64,000 nucleotides of DNA from CALZBJ01 sp945619025 (GTDB lineage Bacteria > Pseudomonadota > Gammaproteobacteria > Cardiobacteriales > Wohlfahrtiimonadaceae): NCBI GenBank assembly GCA_945619025.1, contig CALZBJ010000002.1, positions 62,001-126,000 of the forward strand. The letters run 5' to 3'. The notes under the pieces are model-generated. The model saw nothing but the letters and a program-made list of their open reading frames with translations, did no database searches and was not told the origin of the DNA. Below, piece after piece: positions 45,740 to 53,989 of the stretch. The number at the start of each line of letters is the position of its first letter. Within the stretch, counting starts at the first letter, position 1. The position numbers and the translations under genes were made by a program.

Positions 45740-46663
45740 ATGGCTAAAACGACCGCAATCGCTCCTACTCGCGCACTTGATAATCGCCTCGGCATTTGGG
45801 CTATTTTAGTGGCGTCTATTTTATGGGGAACGACGGGAACGGCTGCCTCATTTGGCATTGAGCTAAGCCCGCTTACCATCGGCGCGATTGCAACCGGAGG
45901 CGGGGGTTTATTACAAGCCATTCTTGCCTATCCCGCCATCAAAAAAAGCAGGAAAGTCTTACGGCAGCACCCTTGGTTTTTACTCCTTGGCATGCTCTCA
46001 GTCGCGATCTATCCGCTCGCCTTTTACTCCTCGATGCACTTTGCGGGCGTAACGATCGGTACCGTGGTATCCATCGGCATTGCGCCCCTTTTTTCAGCGC
46101 TTTTTGAGATTGTGTTTGAGAAAAAGCCACTCTCGAAACTCTGGCTCATCAGCAGTCTGATCGGCATTTTGGGCATCACCTTATTAGCCCTTGCCAAAGC
46201 GCCGGCAACAGAGACCTTTATGCGAAGTGATCTTGATAAAATCATCGGCATTAGCCTAGGAGTGCTTGCCGGTTTCACCTATGCGCTCTATTCGTGGATC
46301 GCCAAACAGCTCATCACCGCCGGCGTTCATTCAAAAGCGGCGATGGGATCACTCTTTGGATTAAGCGCTATGCTGTTAATTCCGCTCGCTCTGATGAGTG
46401 GAAGCGGCTTTTTCGATTATGGAATCAATACCGCCGTTGCGCTCTATATGGTGTTCGTGCCGATGTTTTTAGGCTATCTACTCTTTGCCTTTGGGCTACA
46501 AACCATCACAACAAGCCGCGCCGTCACGCTCACGCTCTTTGAACCATTTGTCGCGACATTACTTGCCATTATTGTGGTTGGAGAACGTTTAACCGGCTTA
46601 GGGATCATCGGGCTGATCGCGATTTTTATCTCCATTGTACTGTTATCACGCCCCGAGCCATAA
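45740..46663 (+). CDS. EamA family (DMT) transporter
   Basis: The 307 residues contain ten predicted helices in two EamA repeats: LVASILWGTTGTAASFGIE in the first, and GVLAGFTYALYSWIAKQLI starting the second. The C-terminal TLFEPFVATLLAIIVVGERL is the family's closing motif. These are usually metabolite exporters. AAGGAT precedes the ATG. The upstream TetR gene probably controls it. The substrate is unknown. Confidence 0.87.
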   Translation: MAKTTAIAPTRALDNRLGIWAILVASILWGTTGTAASFGIELSPLTIGAIATGGGGLLQAILAYPAIKKSRKVLRQHPWFLLLGMLSVAIYPLAFYSSMHFAGVTIGTVVSIGIAPLFSALFEIVFEKKPLSKLWLISSLIGILGITLLALAKAPATETFMRSDLDKIIGISLGVLAGFTYALYSWIAKQLITAGVHSKAAMGSLFGLSAMLLIPLALMSGSGFFDYGINTAVALYMVFVPMFLGYLLFAFGLQTITTSRAVTLTLFEPFVATLLAIIVVGERLTGLGIIGLIAIFISIVLLSRPEP

Positions 46664-46693
46664 CGAACGGATCGTCAGGCGAATTAAGATCGA

Positions 46694-47443
46694 CTAATCC
46701 AGATACGCATCACGGATTTTATCGAAATCCACCTTCATCTCATCGCGGAGAAAATGCTCGATTCCGCCGTGATTTTCGATAATCTCTTTTTTCGCAGTGA
46801 GCAGATAATCCGGTTTCACAAATTGGAGCTCGCGATAAAATTCAGGCGCAATGCCCGACTCTTGAATATCGCTCTTAAACGCGCGATAGAGCCGATCGAC
46901 ATAGAGATTGGATTCAAGATAATTCTCCATAATCGTATCCTCATCCACATTGAGCGCCGATAAAATAAGGTAGCTCGCCATGCCAGTACGATCTTTGCCC
47001 GCACTGCAGTGGTAGATCAGCGTTTCGCCCGCCTCAAGATAATTAAAAAGACGGCGATAAACGGACGGATAATCGTTGGGAAAGCTTTTATAAAGGAGAT
47101 GGAACATCTCATTAGCGGCCTTAATATCGAGATTGCGGATCGCTTCAAGCCGTTTTTCGCTAAAAAAGTCGCCCACATCAATCTCAAGCTCGGAACGGTT
47201 AAAAAGAGCATTTAAGCGCTCTAACGGCGACTTAATTTTTTCCCCTTTTGAACGAAAATCCACCACCCGATCGATATTATAATTATGGATAGTTTGAAGA
47301 TCCTCATTCGATGCAAAATCAAGGGTTGCACTGCGGAATAGCTTACCTGGCTTAACTCGTGCATTATCGCGGGTTTTAATGCCGCTGAGCGTTCGAAAAT
47401 TAAAGACAGTATCGAGCACAATATGATTCTGATTTAGGGTCAT
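46694..47443 (-). CDS. Tyrosine-protein phosphatase (Y_phosphatase3 type)
   Basis: The 249-residue protein has the CX5R loop HCSAGKDRTGMASYLIL (Cys146, Arg152) and the N-terminal block FNFRTLSGIKT with GKLFRSATLDFAS, typical of the LipA/MptpB-like tyrosine or lipid phosphatase family. The K-D-R composition of the loop is that of dual Tyr/phosphoinositide enzymes. No signal peptide is present, so it is cytoplasmic. GAGG precedes the start. The substrate is unknown. Confidence 0.88.
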   Translation of the reverse strand: MTLNQNHIVLDTVFNFRTLSGIKTRDNARVKPGKLFRSATLDFASNEDLQTIHNYNIDRVVDFRSKGEKIKSPLERLNALFNRSELEIDVGDFFSEKRLEAIRNLDIKAANEMFHLLYKSFPNDYPSVYRRLFNYLEAGETLIYHCSAGKDRTGMASYLILSALNVDEDTIMENYLESNLYVDRLYRAFKSDIQESGIAPEFYRELQFVKPDYLLTAKKEIIENHGGIEHFLRDEMKVDFDKIRDAYLD

Positions 47444-47604
47444 TCAATATCCTCTTTGATCGCGTGATTCGGTTAACTCATTATAGTAGTTTATCCGCAT
47501 AACAAAAGTCTGACACGAAAAAGTATGATTAAAGATTAATCAACGCTTGCATTTCAAAAAAGGAGCGTGTATTATCTCAACTCTACTAACGACACACATA
47601 GATT

Positions 47605-47695
47605 GCCTGGGTGGCGAAATTGGTAGACGCAGCAGACTTAAAATCTGCCGACCCTTATTACGGTCGTGCCGGTTCGATTCCGGCCCTAGGCACCA
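47605..47695 (+). tRNA. tRNA-Leu (anticodon UAA)
   Basis: This class II tRNA has a long variable arm. The acceptor GCCTGGG pairs with CCTAGGC (one G-T), and the T-arm is GCCGGTTCGATTCCGGC. The anticodon loop CTTAAAA gives anticodon TAA. CCA is encoded at 47693-47695. It is followed within 13 bp by a terminator that is part of a direct repeat. Confidence 0.96.
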
Positions 47696-47707
47696 TCACA
47701 AAGTCTC

Positions 47708-47733
47708 AAAGCCCGCTATTTAGCGGGCTTTTT
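47708..47733 (+). terminator. Terminator of tRNA-Leu
   Basis: AAAGCCCGCTA pairs with TAGCGGGCTTT, followed by more T. A second perfect small hairpin, GGGATTTC-TGGC-GAAATCCC, lies just downstream near 47757-47776. Confidence 0.9.
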
Positions 47734-47759
47734 GCTGTCTGGAAATCGGTTTGGCGGGA
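47708..47759 (+). repeat. Direct repeat copy A (52 bp)
   Basis: This segment, which includes the tRNA-Leu terminator and the sequence CTGGAAATCGGTTTGGCG, is 44/52 identical to 49652-49703. The two copies bound the islet at 47760-49651. Confidence 0.8.
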
Positions 47760-47874
47760 TTTCTGGCGAAATCCCCTTCCAATCATTAGGTGTTGATTGG
47801 TCTGCTTTTTAGGGTGTTTGAATGAATATTGATCAACTATAGACGTTAATCGATCTTTATATAAAAAAGCACGC

Positions 47875-48627
47875 CTACTTATCTAACAGCTGATTGATCA
47901 GCTCTTCTAAATAGAGATTAGTACACCCTCGATAATAGTTTGGATGATATAACCTTACGGCTTTCTTAAAAGAGGGATGTTGTAAAAAAGCATATTTCCT
48001 CTTAAAGACCGTCTTCTCTTTATCGTCACAAATGGTTGATTTCGTTATGATAACATCGGGAAAATTGGCTTTAATATCTCTATCTCGGTATGGTCCTGTT
48101 AAGAAAACAAGTAAATCAGGTCTTAATATTTCTATCTCTTTCTGAATCACTAAAAAAGATTCTTTTTCTATTTTCCTTAACTCATTAGACATACCTTTAC
48201 GCTGCCCACTCTTCCCTAGCTTATTAATATTGTTCCAAATAATATTAATTTTTTTATCTTTTAGTTCAGAGCGTTGCTTTAAAATTTTTTCAATGCGTTC
48301 AAATGCTTTCAAAAAAACAGAGATTGATCGAACGTCATTACTCGTCTTTCGATAAAAATATTTATAGTAGGTATTTAACAAGCCTTGCAAATAAATCTCT
48401 ATATCTCCATTTAATATCTCTTCAAATTTCGTATAAGATTCTGGCCCCCATCCCCTAACTTCTTGTCCAAAAACAACTACATTATAAGCATCTTCGCCAT
48501 TCCATTTTTCTTCATCTATTTTTAATAATAACGGAGATGTGCAGTTTATTTTTTCGCGAATAGTGGTTTCCAATAAACCCTTTAAGTGCTTTCGATAAAG
48601 GTTTTCCAGCTCTGAATTTGTATTCAT
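47875..48627 (-). CDS. Unknown protein, possibly uracil-DNA-glycosylase superfamily
   Basis: The 250-residue product is Lys/Ile/Asn-rich, and its gene is visibly AT-richer than neighbouring genes. Three spaced elements recall the UDG fold: NVVVFGQEVRGWGPES near residue 50 (first-strand GQ motif), PDLLVFLTGPYRDRDI near residue 170, and LQHPSFKKAVRLYHPNY near residue 220 (HPS motif). Several uncharacterised proteins with a GQE-x-x-GW motif look like this. The match is by eye and weak. It sits in an islet behind an XRE regulator gene. A DNA-processing role in defence would be speculation. Confidence 0.55.
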   Translation of the reverse strand: MNTNSELENLYRKHLKGLLETTIREKINCTSPLLLKIDEEKWNGEDAYNVVVFGQEVRGWGPESYTKFEEILNGDIEIYLQGLLNTYYKYFYRKTSNDVRSISVFLKAFERIEKILKQRSELKDKKINIIWNNINKLGKSGQRKGMSNELRKIEKESFLVIQKEIEILRPDLLVFLTGPYRDRDIKANFPDVIITKSTICDDKEKTVFKRKYAFLQHPSFKKAVRLYHPNYYRGCTNLYLEELINQLLDK

Positions 48628-48681
48628 GTTTTCCCAACTTTAATGAAGATTAATCATCTTTTATATTTTTAAGATCAATTT

Positions 48682-49578
48682 TTATTTAGGCGACTCACTC
48701 AATTCCTCTGTGCTATTGATATAATCAACCACCTCAAATAGCGGCCCTTGAATCATTGCGATTTGGTTCAATAAAACAAATTGATCAATCCCCTTATCTT
48801 GATCATACAAGTTATACATAAAGGGAACAGCGCCCGACTCAATCGTTTGATAGAGCGTATACAATGCTTCAGCAGTGATTCGATACCCATCACAAACTTT
48901 TGAGTTAATATAGTCAATCCGCGTATTGCAAAGCCCTTCAAAATGACTGGGATGGATATTTTCTTGATTTAAAATGCGCTTCACCGCCTCTATAAAGCCA
49001 TCACTATAATTACTATCCCACTGATAAGCATATGGCTTCGTATATAAAGCGCTTAATGCCCGATAAATATCCAAGGGATACCCCTGTATATCCCAAGTAT
49101 CTGGTAGATTAATTTTCATCTCAGGATGACGCTTATTCGAAAACATGACCGATTGGATATTTACGAGATTTAACAATATAAATCCATTGTTTAATGTCTG
49201 AAATGCCACCCAAGAATGGCTTCGTGTAGCGATTTTTATTGCGGCTTTAAGCCCTTTTTCAACCCGCTGAGAAATCGGATACCAAACCGCCTCTTTCTCA
49301 TCTTGAAACTCAATACCAACATGCCCCCAAAATGCATTAATCTCAGAATTATCCACAAAAAAACTATTAGTTGAAATTTGAGTTTCAAACGGATTCGTGC
49401 CACGTAAATCATCGATGCTCGTATTAAAGAGGAGCGCCATATTTTGAAGCGTTGTCCTCTCTATTAGATTGCTATCTGCTTCCCAGCGATTCACCTCATC
49501 AATAGACACTGATAGGGAATCGGCCATTTGTTCCACTGTATAATCAAACGCGATACGAGCCTGCGCGAATCTATTCAT
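48682..49578 (-). CDS. XRE-type helix-turn-helix regulator with C-terminal unknown domain
   Basis: Residues about 4-60 form a Cro/CI-like helix-turn-helix: FAQARIAFDYTVEQMADSLS, VSIDEVNRWEADSN, then ALLFNTSIDDLRG. The remaining 230 residues are a separate alpha/beta domain with several Trp and Tyr and no motif that I recognise (for example NAFWGHVGIEF and DTWDIQGYPLDIYRALS). The gene lies 54 bp upstream of the UDG-like gene on the same strand, so the two probably form one operon that it regulates. Confidence 0.72.
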   Translation of the reverse strand: MNRFAQARIAFDYTVEQMADSLSVSIDEVNRWEADSNLIERTTLQNMALLFNTSIDDLRGTNPFETQISTNSFFVDNSEINAFWGHVGIEFQDEKEAVWYPISQRVEKGLKAAIKIATRSHSWVAFQTLNNGFILLNLVNIQSVMFSNKRHPEMKINLPDTWDIQGYPLDIYRALSALYTKPYAYQWDSNYSDGFIEAVKRILNQENIHPSHFEGLCNTRIDYINSKVCDGYRITAEALYTLYQTIESGAVPFMYNLYDQDKGIDQFVLLNQIAMIQGPLFEVVDYINSTEELSESPK

Positions 49579-49651
49579 TTTACGCCCCTTGGTTTTCTCT
49601 AACCCTATAAATAATTAAGACACCACACTCAATACACTATCACACAGCCTG

Positions 49652-49703
49652 ACAGCCCGCTAAACATCGGGCTTTTTGCTATCTGGAAATAGGTTTGGCG
49701 AGA
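49652..49703 (+). repeat. Direct repeat copy B (52 bp)
   Basis: This is the copy of 47708-47759 with eight mismatches, mostly in the hairpin loop. It keeps a shorter terminator-like hairpin (AGCCCG/CGGGCT plus T run) although no + strand gene precedes it. The following bases to 49804 hold nothing recognisable. Confidence 0.8.
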
Positions 49704-49804
49704 TAGCCTTTTATTTACTAAGCCTTGATGAATCTCGTTTTATGCATTCATGGAAAAGATAAATACAAAGCATAAGTCAATATGTTCAACTCATACTTAA
49801 AATC

Positions 49805-50595
49805 TTATCTATTATTCAATTTTCTGTACTCATCGCAGCCATCTTGTAAACCATTATCACACGCTTTTCCAAACCACTCTTTAGCTTCAATATAATCTTG
49901 GCGAACACCAACCCCCAAAGAATAAGCAATACCTAAGTTGAACTGAGCCTCGACATTTCCTTGCGCTGCCGATAATTTAAACCATTTAACCGCCTCATGA
50001 TAGTCTTGACGAACACCACTACCATTATAATAAGCGAATCCCAAGTTAAGCTGTGCCTTTGCACTTCCCTGCTCTGCCGCTAAGCTATACCACTTAACCG
50101 CCTCCGCATAATCTTGACGAATACCATGACCCAACGCATAAGCTAAGCCTGGTTGGAACTGAGCCAGTACATTTCCTTGCTCTGCCGCCAAACTAAACCA
50201 CTTCACTGCTTCGGCATAATTTTGACGAACACCGTTACCATCATAATAGGCCTGCCTAAAAAGAACTGAGCCCACTCATTTCCTTGCTCTGCCGATAATC
50301 TATACCATTTAACCGCCTTGATATAATCTTGAGGAGCGCCTCTGCCAGTATCATAAGCAGCGCCTAATTGGAACTGAGCCAATGCTTTTCCTTGCTCTGC
50401 CGCTAATTTAAACCATTTAACCGCCTCGGCATAATCTTGACGAACAGCTTCACCTAAATAATAAGCAATGCCTAATTCAAGCTGAGCATCAGCATCCCCC
50501 TGCTCTGCCGATAATTTGATCTGATCAATATCTGCAAATGATGGGGTAAAGCTGAGAGTAAATAGCATAAATAAAGTTATTAACAGTCGTTTCAT
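49805..50595 (-). pseudogene. Sel1-repeat exported protein, frameshifted
   Basis: The N-terminal frame (50595 down to about 50257) has a signal peptide ending at PSFA. It then has two complete Sel1 repeats and the start of a third (ADAQLELGIAYYLGEAVRQD and so on, 36 residues each). The third repeat breaks after AQFFLG and continues in another frame at QAYYDGNGVRQNYAEAVKW, running through three more repeats to the stop at 49805. One missing base near 50249-50257 explains the break, giving six repeats in the intact form. Sel1 proteins mediate protein contacts in the periplasm. The gene is a recent pseudogene, a phase-variable gene, or a sequencing error. Confidence 0.75.
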
Positions 50596-50717
50596 ATTTA
50601 TTCCTTACCAAATAAAATCCTTATTAATTAATCATATCTTTAATGCAAACATTCAACCACATACTTAACGTACCCAAACTCGATATGAGGTAAAAGCTTT
50701 TCATCTTGGAGCTTATT

Positions 50718-50954
50718 CTACTTATCTTCATCAATAGAATCTTTAATCCTCACATAGATAACAAAGCCAATAAAGATAACAATCAATACACCAAGAATCT
50801 TTAAGTTACTTATCAGCCACTCTGAAAATGTCTGCTCAGATCCATCCATTCCCCTCCCTCTTCCATCATGCCCCCGATAACGCTGAGCATAAACAGGAGC
50901 GTAACCAATAAATAAAATAACGGATTGATCTCTAAGGGATGCTAGCTGTTGCAT
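50718..50954 (-). CDS. Small exported protein with C-terminal membrane helix
   Basis: The 78-residue product starts at the ATG at 50954; an upstream in-frame TTG (50975) is less likely. An N-terminal hydrophobic stretch (VILFIGYAPVYA) reads as a signal peptide. A short Arg/Gly-rich segment RYRGHDGRGRGMDG comes next, then a membrane helix (ILGVLIVIFIGFVIYV) and a charged end. No family is recognised. It is divergent from the small gene at 51028. Confidence 0.45.
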   Translation of the reverse strand: MQQLASLRDQSVILFIGYAPVYAQRYRGHDGRGRGMDGSEQTFSEWLISNLKILGVLIVIFIGFVIYVRIKDSIDEDK

Positions 50955-51027
50955 ATCTTTCCCAATCTCGTACAATCACTTAAAGCCCTTGATGGATTTA
51001 ATGATGGATGGCATGAAAGGATGGCGT

Positions 51028-51222
51028 ATGAGCAATTTTGATGATGATAATTCGAATGATGATGGGTGTCTTTTGCAGAAACTGCTCGTGATTGGGCTAC
51101 TGGTTTATCTGTTTAAAAAGCAAAAAGATGGTTCGCGCCCGATTGTGGTTCTGATTAATCTCGCATTTTTGATTATTGTCGGGATCTTTATTTATGATCT
51201 GTTTCGCACGGGAATGAGCTAA
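51028..51222 (+). CDS. Small two-helix membrane protein
   Basis: The 64-residue product starts at the ATG at 51028 behind AAAGG. It has an acidic N-terminus (NFDDDNSNDDG) and two hydrophobic helices (LLVIGLLVYLF and IVVLINLAFLIIVGIFIY) separated by a basic loop KKQKDGSRP. The function is unknown. hflD follows about 100 bp later. Confidence 0.5.
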   Translation: MSNFDDDNSNDDGCLLQKLLVIGLLVYLFKKQKDGSRPIVVLINLAFLIIVGIFIYDLFRTGMS

Positions 51223-51321
51223 TCGAAACGTTGGAAATAATCTGTACGGAGAAGGCTAATTTGCTATGATAACCGAGCAGTTCATTCTTTTTTAACGTCT
51301 AATTTTGTAAGAATTTAATCT

Positions 51322-51945
51322 ATGGCAACGAGCAATTTATCCCTTTTTACCAAACAGACCATCGCACTCGCGGGGGTTGCCCAAGCGGCGGCCATTGCTG
51401 ATCAATTAGCGACGCGTGGCAGTGCGCCTGACGCTGAGCAGCGCGCCCTTCTTGAGAGTATTTTGGTGACCGAACCTGATACGATTCGCGATATCTACGC
51501 CGATCCTGCCGATTTGACCATGGGATTAGAGCTGCTCGAACGGGGCGTTGCCACGCAATCGCGCTATGTGCAGGAGTATTTTGCGAGCATGGTTCATCTC
51601 CCTTCTCCGCTGTTAGATCGCGATGATTATTGCCAAATTATTAGCCGCGGCATTGAAGATATTAAGGGGCGACTTAACTTTTTTGAGATCACCGATAATA
51701 CGATTTTGGCGGCAATTGCTGATCTTTATACCCAAACCATTAGCCATCTTTTACCTCGGGTGATGATTCGTGGCGAGAAAGATATTCTGCGTCAAACCGA
51801 TGTGCAAAATCGTATTCGTGCAATTCTGCTTGCGGGCATTCGCTCCGGCGTTTTATGGACGCAATATGGCGGATCACGCTTTAAACTGGGTTTTTCTCAG
51901 CGGAAAATTGGCGATGAAGCGCGCCGAATTTTACAAAATTTATAA
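51322..51945 (+). CDS. hflD: HflD family protein (lysogenization regulator homolog)
   Basis: The 207-residue, helix-rich protein matches HflD/YcfC (DUF489). TIALAGVAQAAAIADQLA is the N-terminal block, and IRAILLAGIRSGVLWTQYGGSRFKL is the conserved C-terminal block. In E. coli HflD is membrane-associated and affects lambda CII stability; its housekeeping role is unclear. In E. coli it follows mnmA, but mnmA is not adjacent here. Confidence 0.9.
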   Translation: MATSNLSLFTKQTIALAGVAQAAAIADQLATRGSAPDAEQRALLESILVTEPDTIRDIYADPADLTMGLELLERGVATQSRYVQEYFASMVHLPSPLLDRDDYCQIISRGIEDIKGRLNFFEITDNTILAAIADLYTQTISHLLPRVMIRGEKDILRQTDVQNRIRAILLAGIRSGVLWTQYGGSRFKLGFSQRKIGDEARRILQNL

Positions 51946-51975
51946 GAACACCAATTCAGCATCCAATTAGCATTT

Positions 51976-52004
51976 AAAAAACACTCCTAATAGAGTGCTT
52001 TTTT
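51976..52004. terminator. Bidirectional terminator overlapping the epmB stop codon
   Basis: AAAAAACACTC pairs with GAGTGCTTTTTT around CTAATA. T runs occur on both strands. The stem includes the last two epmB codons and its stop, so coding and termination overlap. hflD ends about 30 bp upstream on the other strand. Confidence 0.85.
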
Positions 52005-52964
52005 ACCTTCACCTGCTGGGATTTCTTGAATAAGATGGGGCACACAAATGCCCGAAACCTTTTCCCGTAGCTCGTGAATGAGCGCAATCGCACGGGATTC
52101 TTCCACCACAAAATGGCTCGTTCCGCGAGCTAAATCCATCTGGTGAAGATAATACGGTTTAATGCCAAAATCAACGAGGGTGTACATCAGCTCCGACAAC
52201 GCTTTAAAATTATCATTCACCCCTTTTAGCATCACCGATTGAGAGATCAGCATTACCCGATGATCGAGCAGATGATTCATTGCCTTCCGCGCCGCTTCAC
52301 TAAACTCTGCCGCGTGATTGGCATGAATAACCACTAAAATCTGCACTCCGTTTTCCATCCGGAGCGACTTTAAAAATTCGGCCAATTCACGGTCAACTCG
52401 CTCAGGATTTAAGATCGGAATTCGGGTATGAATTCGAATTACTTTGATATGAGGAATCTCCGCAAGACGGCGCATAATCGTCATTAAACGGCGATTGGAT
52501 AAGATCATCGGATCCCCGCCGGTTAAAATTACTTCACGCACCTCGGGGTGGGTTTCAAAATAGCAATAAGCGGCATCGAGTTCCGCTTGCGATAAATTCT
52601 CACCCTTATGGCCGATCATCTCTTTACGGAAACAGAACCGGCAATACACTTCACACAGCTGCGTCACTTTTAGGAGCGCGCGATCGGGATAACGGTGCAC
52701 CACCCCTTCTACCGGCGAATGGCGATGATCCCCGATGGGATCGTCAAGCTCGCGCGGTAAAATGGTTTTTTCCTCAATGGCGGGAATAAATTGGCGAGTG
52801 AGCGCACGATACGCGGCATCATCCTCTGAAAACGAGGCGATCTGCGCTTGTAAGGGAGGACCGATCTTTGTCTGAAAATTCTTCTCAACCTCGGCTAATG
52901 GCTCGATCGATTCGATCATTCCGACCGCTTGGAGGTCACTCAAATTCGTCCAATATCGCTTCAT
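51987..52964 (-). CDS. epmB: EF-P beta-lysylation protein EpmB (radical SAM, KamA-like)
   Basis: The 325-residue radical SAM protein has the iron-sulfur motif CEVYCRFC (Cys104, Cys108, Cys111) and VILTGGDPMILSN, typical of KamA-family aminomutases. Its length and start resemble EpmB, which converts lysine to (R)-beta-lysine for EF-P modification, rather than the longer fermentative lysine 2,3-aminomutases. epmA and efp are not in the window. A -10-like TATAGC lies only 3 bp before the start codon. The gene is divergent from miaA. Confidence 0.87.
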   Translation of the reverse strand: MKRYWTNLSDLQAVGMIESIEPLAEVEKNFQTKIGPPLQAQIASFSEDDAAYRALTRQFIPAIEEKTILPRELDDPIGDHRHSPVEGVVHRYPDRALLKVTQLCEVYCRFCFRKEMIGHKGENLSQAELDAAYCYFETHPEVREVILTGGDPMILSNRRLMTIMRRLAEIPHIKVIRIHTRIPILNPERVDRELAEFLKSLRMENGVQILVVIHANHAAEFSEAARKAMNHLLDHRVMLISQSVMLKGVNDNFKALSELMYTLVDFGIKPYYLHQMDLARGTSHFVVEESRAIALIHELREKVSGICVPHLIQEIPAGEGKKALY

Positions 52965-53014
52965 TACGCTATACTATCCCTTTTCATTCAGTCAAAACCG
53001 CGCACCATCAAACT

Positions 53015-53956
53015 ATGCATAAAAAAGTGATTTGTCTAATGGGCCCGACCGCTTCGGGCAAAACGAGCACGGCGCTCTTTCTTGCAGATCATCTGCCGCT
53101 CCATATTATATCCGTTGACTCGGCACTTATCTATAAAGGGATGGATATTGGGACGGCAAAGCCCGATAAAACCACGCTCGAACGCTATCCCCACGCCCTT
53201 GTGGATATCATCAATCCCCTTGAACGCTATTCGGCGGCGCAATTTAGGCTTGATGCAACGCGCGAGATTGAATATGCCTTTAGCGAGGGAAAAATTCCGC
53301 TTCTAGTCGGTGGGACGTTTCTCTATTTTCAAGCGCTACTAGAAGGAATCTCCCCGATTCCGCAAACGCCAGATACGATTTTAAATGAATTGCAACAAGC
53401 CCTCGATACTCACGGTTCTGACTATCTCCATGAAGAGCTCGAAAAGGTCGATCCTGAGAGTGCAAAACGGTTAAACCCTAACGATAGTCAACGCATTATG
53501 CGGGCGCTCTCTGTCTATCATGCATCGGGAAAAACGCTGACACATTTTTGGTCATTGCCGAAAAAAGAGGCGCTGCCCTATCCTGCGTTAAAATTGGCGC
53601 TCTCAAATTCGGATGTAACGTGGCGAAACGCGCTCATTGCGGAGCGTTATGAAGAGATGATTGAGATGGGGCTCGTTGCGGAAGTGGAAACGCTAATGAA
53701 AACCTACCCGGAGCTCAATCTTGATTATCCGAGCATGCGCGCCGTGGGCTATCGTCAAATCTACGAGCATCTTTTGGGCGATCATACGTTAGACGAGGCG
53801 GTGGAACTGGCAATTATTGCAACGCGCCAATATGCCAAACGCCAACGTACTTGGCTACGCCGAGAAGAGAATCTCACCACCATTGAGGTGGCGGGAAATG
53901 ATTATAAAGGAGAGGCACTCGCCAAAGTCAGCGCGTTTTTAGAAGAAACCGTTTAG
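53015..53956 (+). CDS. miaA: tRNA dimethylallyltransferase MiaA
   Basis: MiaA prenylates A37 of tRNAs that read UNN codons. The start at 53015 gives MHKKVICLMGPTASGKTST, with the P-loop at residues 10-17. Further motifs are ISVDSALIYKGMDIGTAKP, LVGGTFLYFQALLEG, MRAVGYRQIYEHL and ATRQYAKRQRTWLRR. At 313 residues it has the normal length. A longer frame from 52868 covers the divergent promoter and is rejected. hfq does not follow. Confidence 0.96.
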   Translation: MHKKVICLMGPTASGKTSTALFLADHLPLHIISVDSALIYKGMDIGTAKPDKTTLERYPHALVDIINPLERYSAAQFRLDATREIEYAFSEGKIPLLVGGTFLYFQALLEGISPIPQTPDTILNELQQALDTHGSDYLHEELEKVDPESAKRLNPNDSQRIMRALSVYHASGKTLTHFWSLPKKEALPYPALKLALSNSDVTWRNALIAERYEEMIEMGLVAEVETLMKTYPELNLDYPSMRAVGYRQIYEHLLGDHTLDEAVELAIIATRQYAKRQRTWLRREENLTTIEVAGNDYKGEALAKVSAFLEETV

Positions 53957-53989
53957 AAAAAGCGCCTGGACAGACTCTTAGACTCAGAG

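Larger units (their letters stand above)
47760..49651. other. Putative genomic islet bounded by direct repeats next to tRNA-Leu
   Basis: About 1.9 kb holds two minus-strand genes, at least one markedly AT-rich, between imperfect 52-bp direct repeats just 3' of a tRNA gene. No integrase or transposase is present, so insertion by repeat recombination or loss of the mobility gene is inferred. The stretch 47760-47874 is otherwise empty. Confidence 0.5.

Noticed and set aside
47605..47695. Integration into the tRNA-Leu 3' end itself
   Set aside because: The direct repeat begins 12 bp after the tRNA and does not include any tRNA bases, so this is not the usual integrase attachment pattern.
52968..52995. 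Promoter TTGACT-16-TATAGC giving a leaderless epmB message
   Set aside because: The geometry would put the transcription start inside the start codon, and the -10 box is poor; not strong enough to report as a feature.
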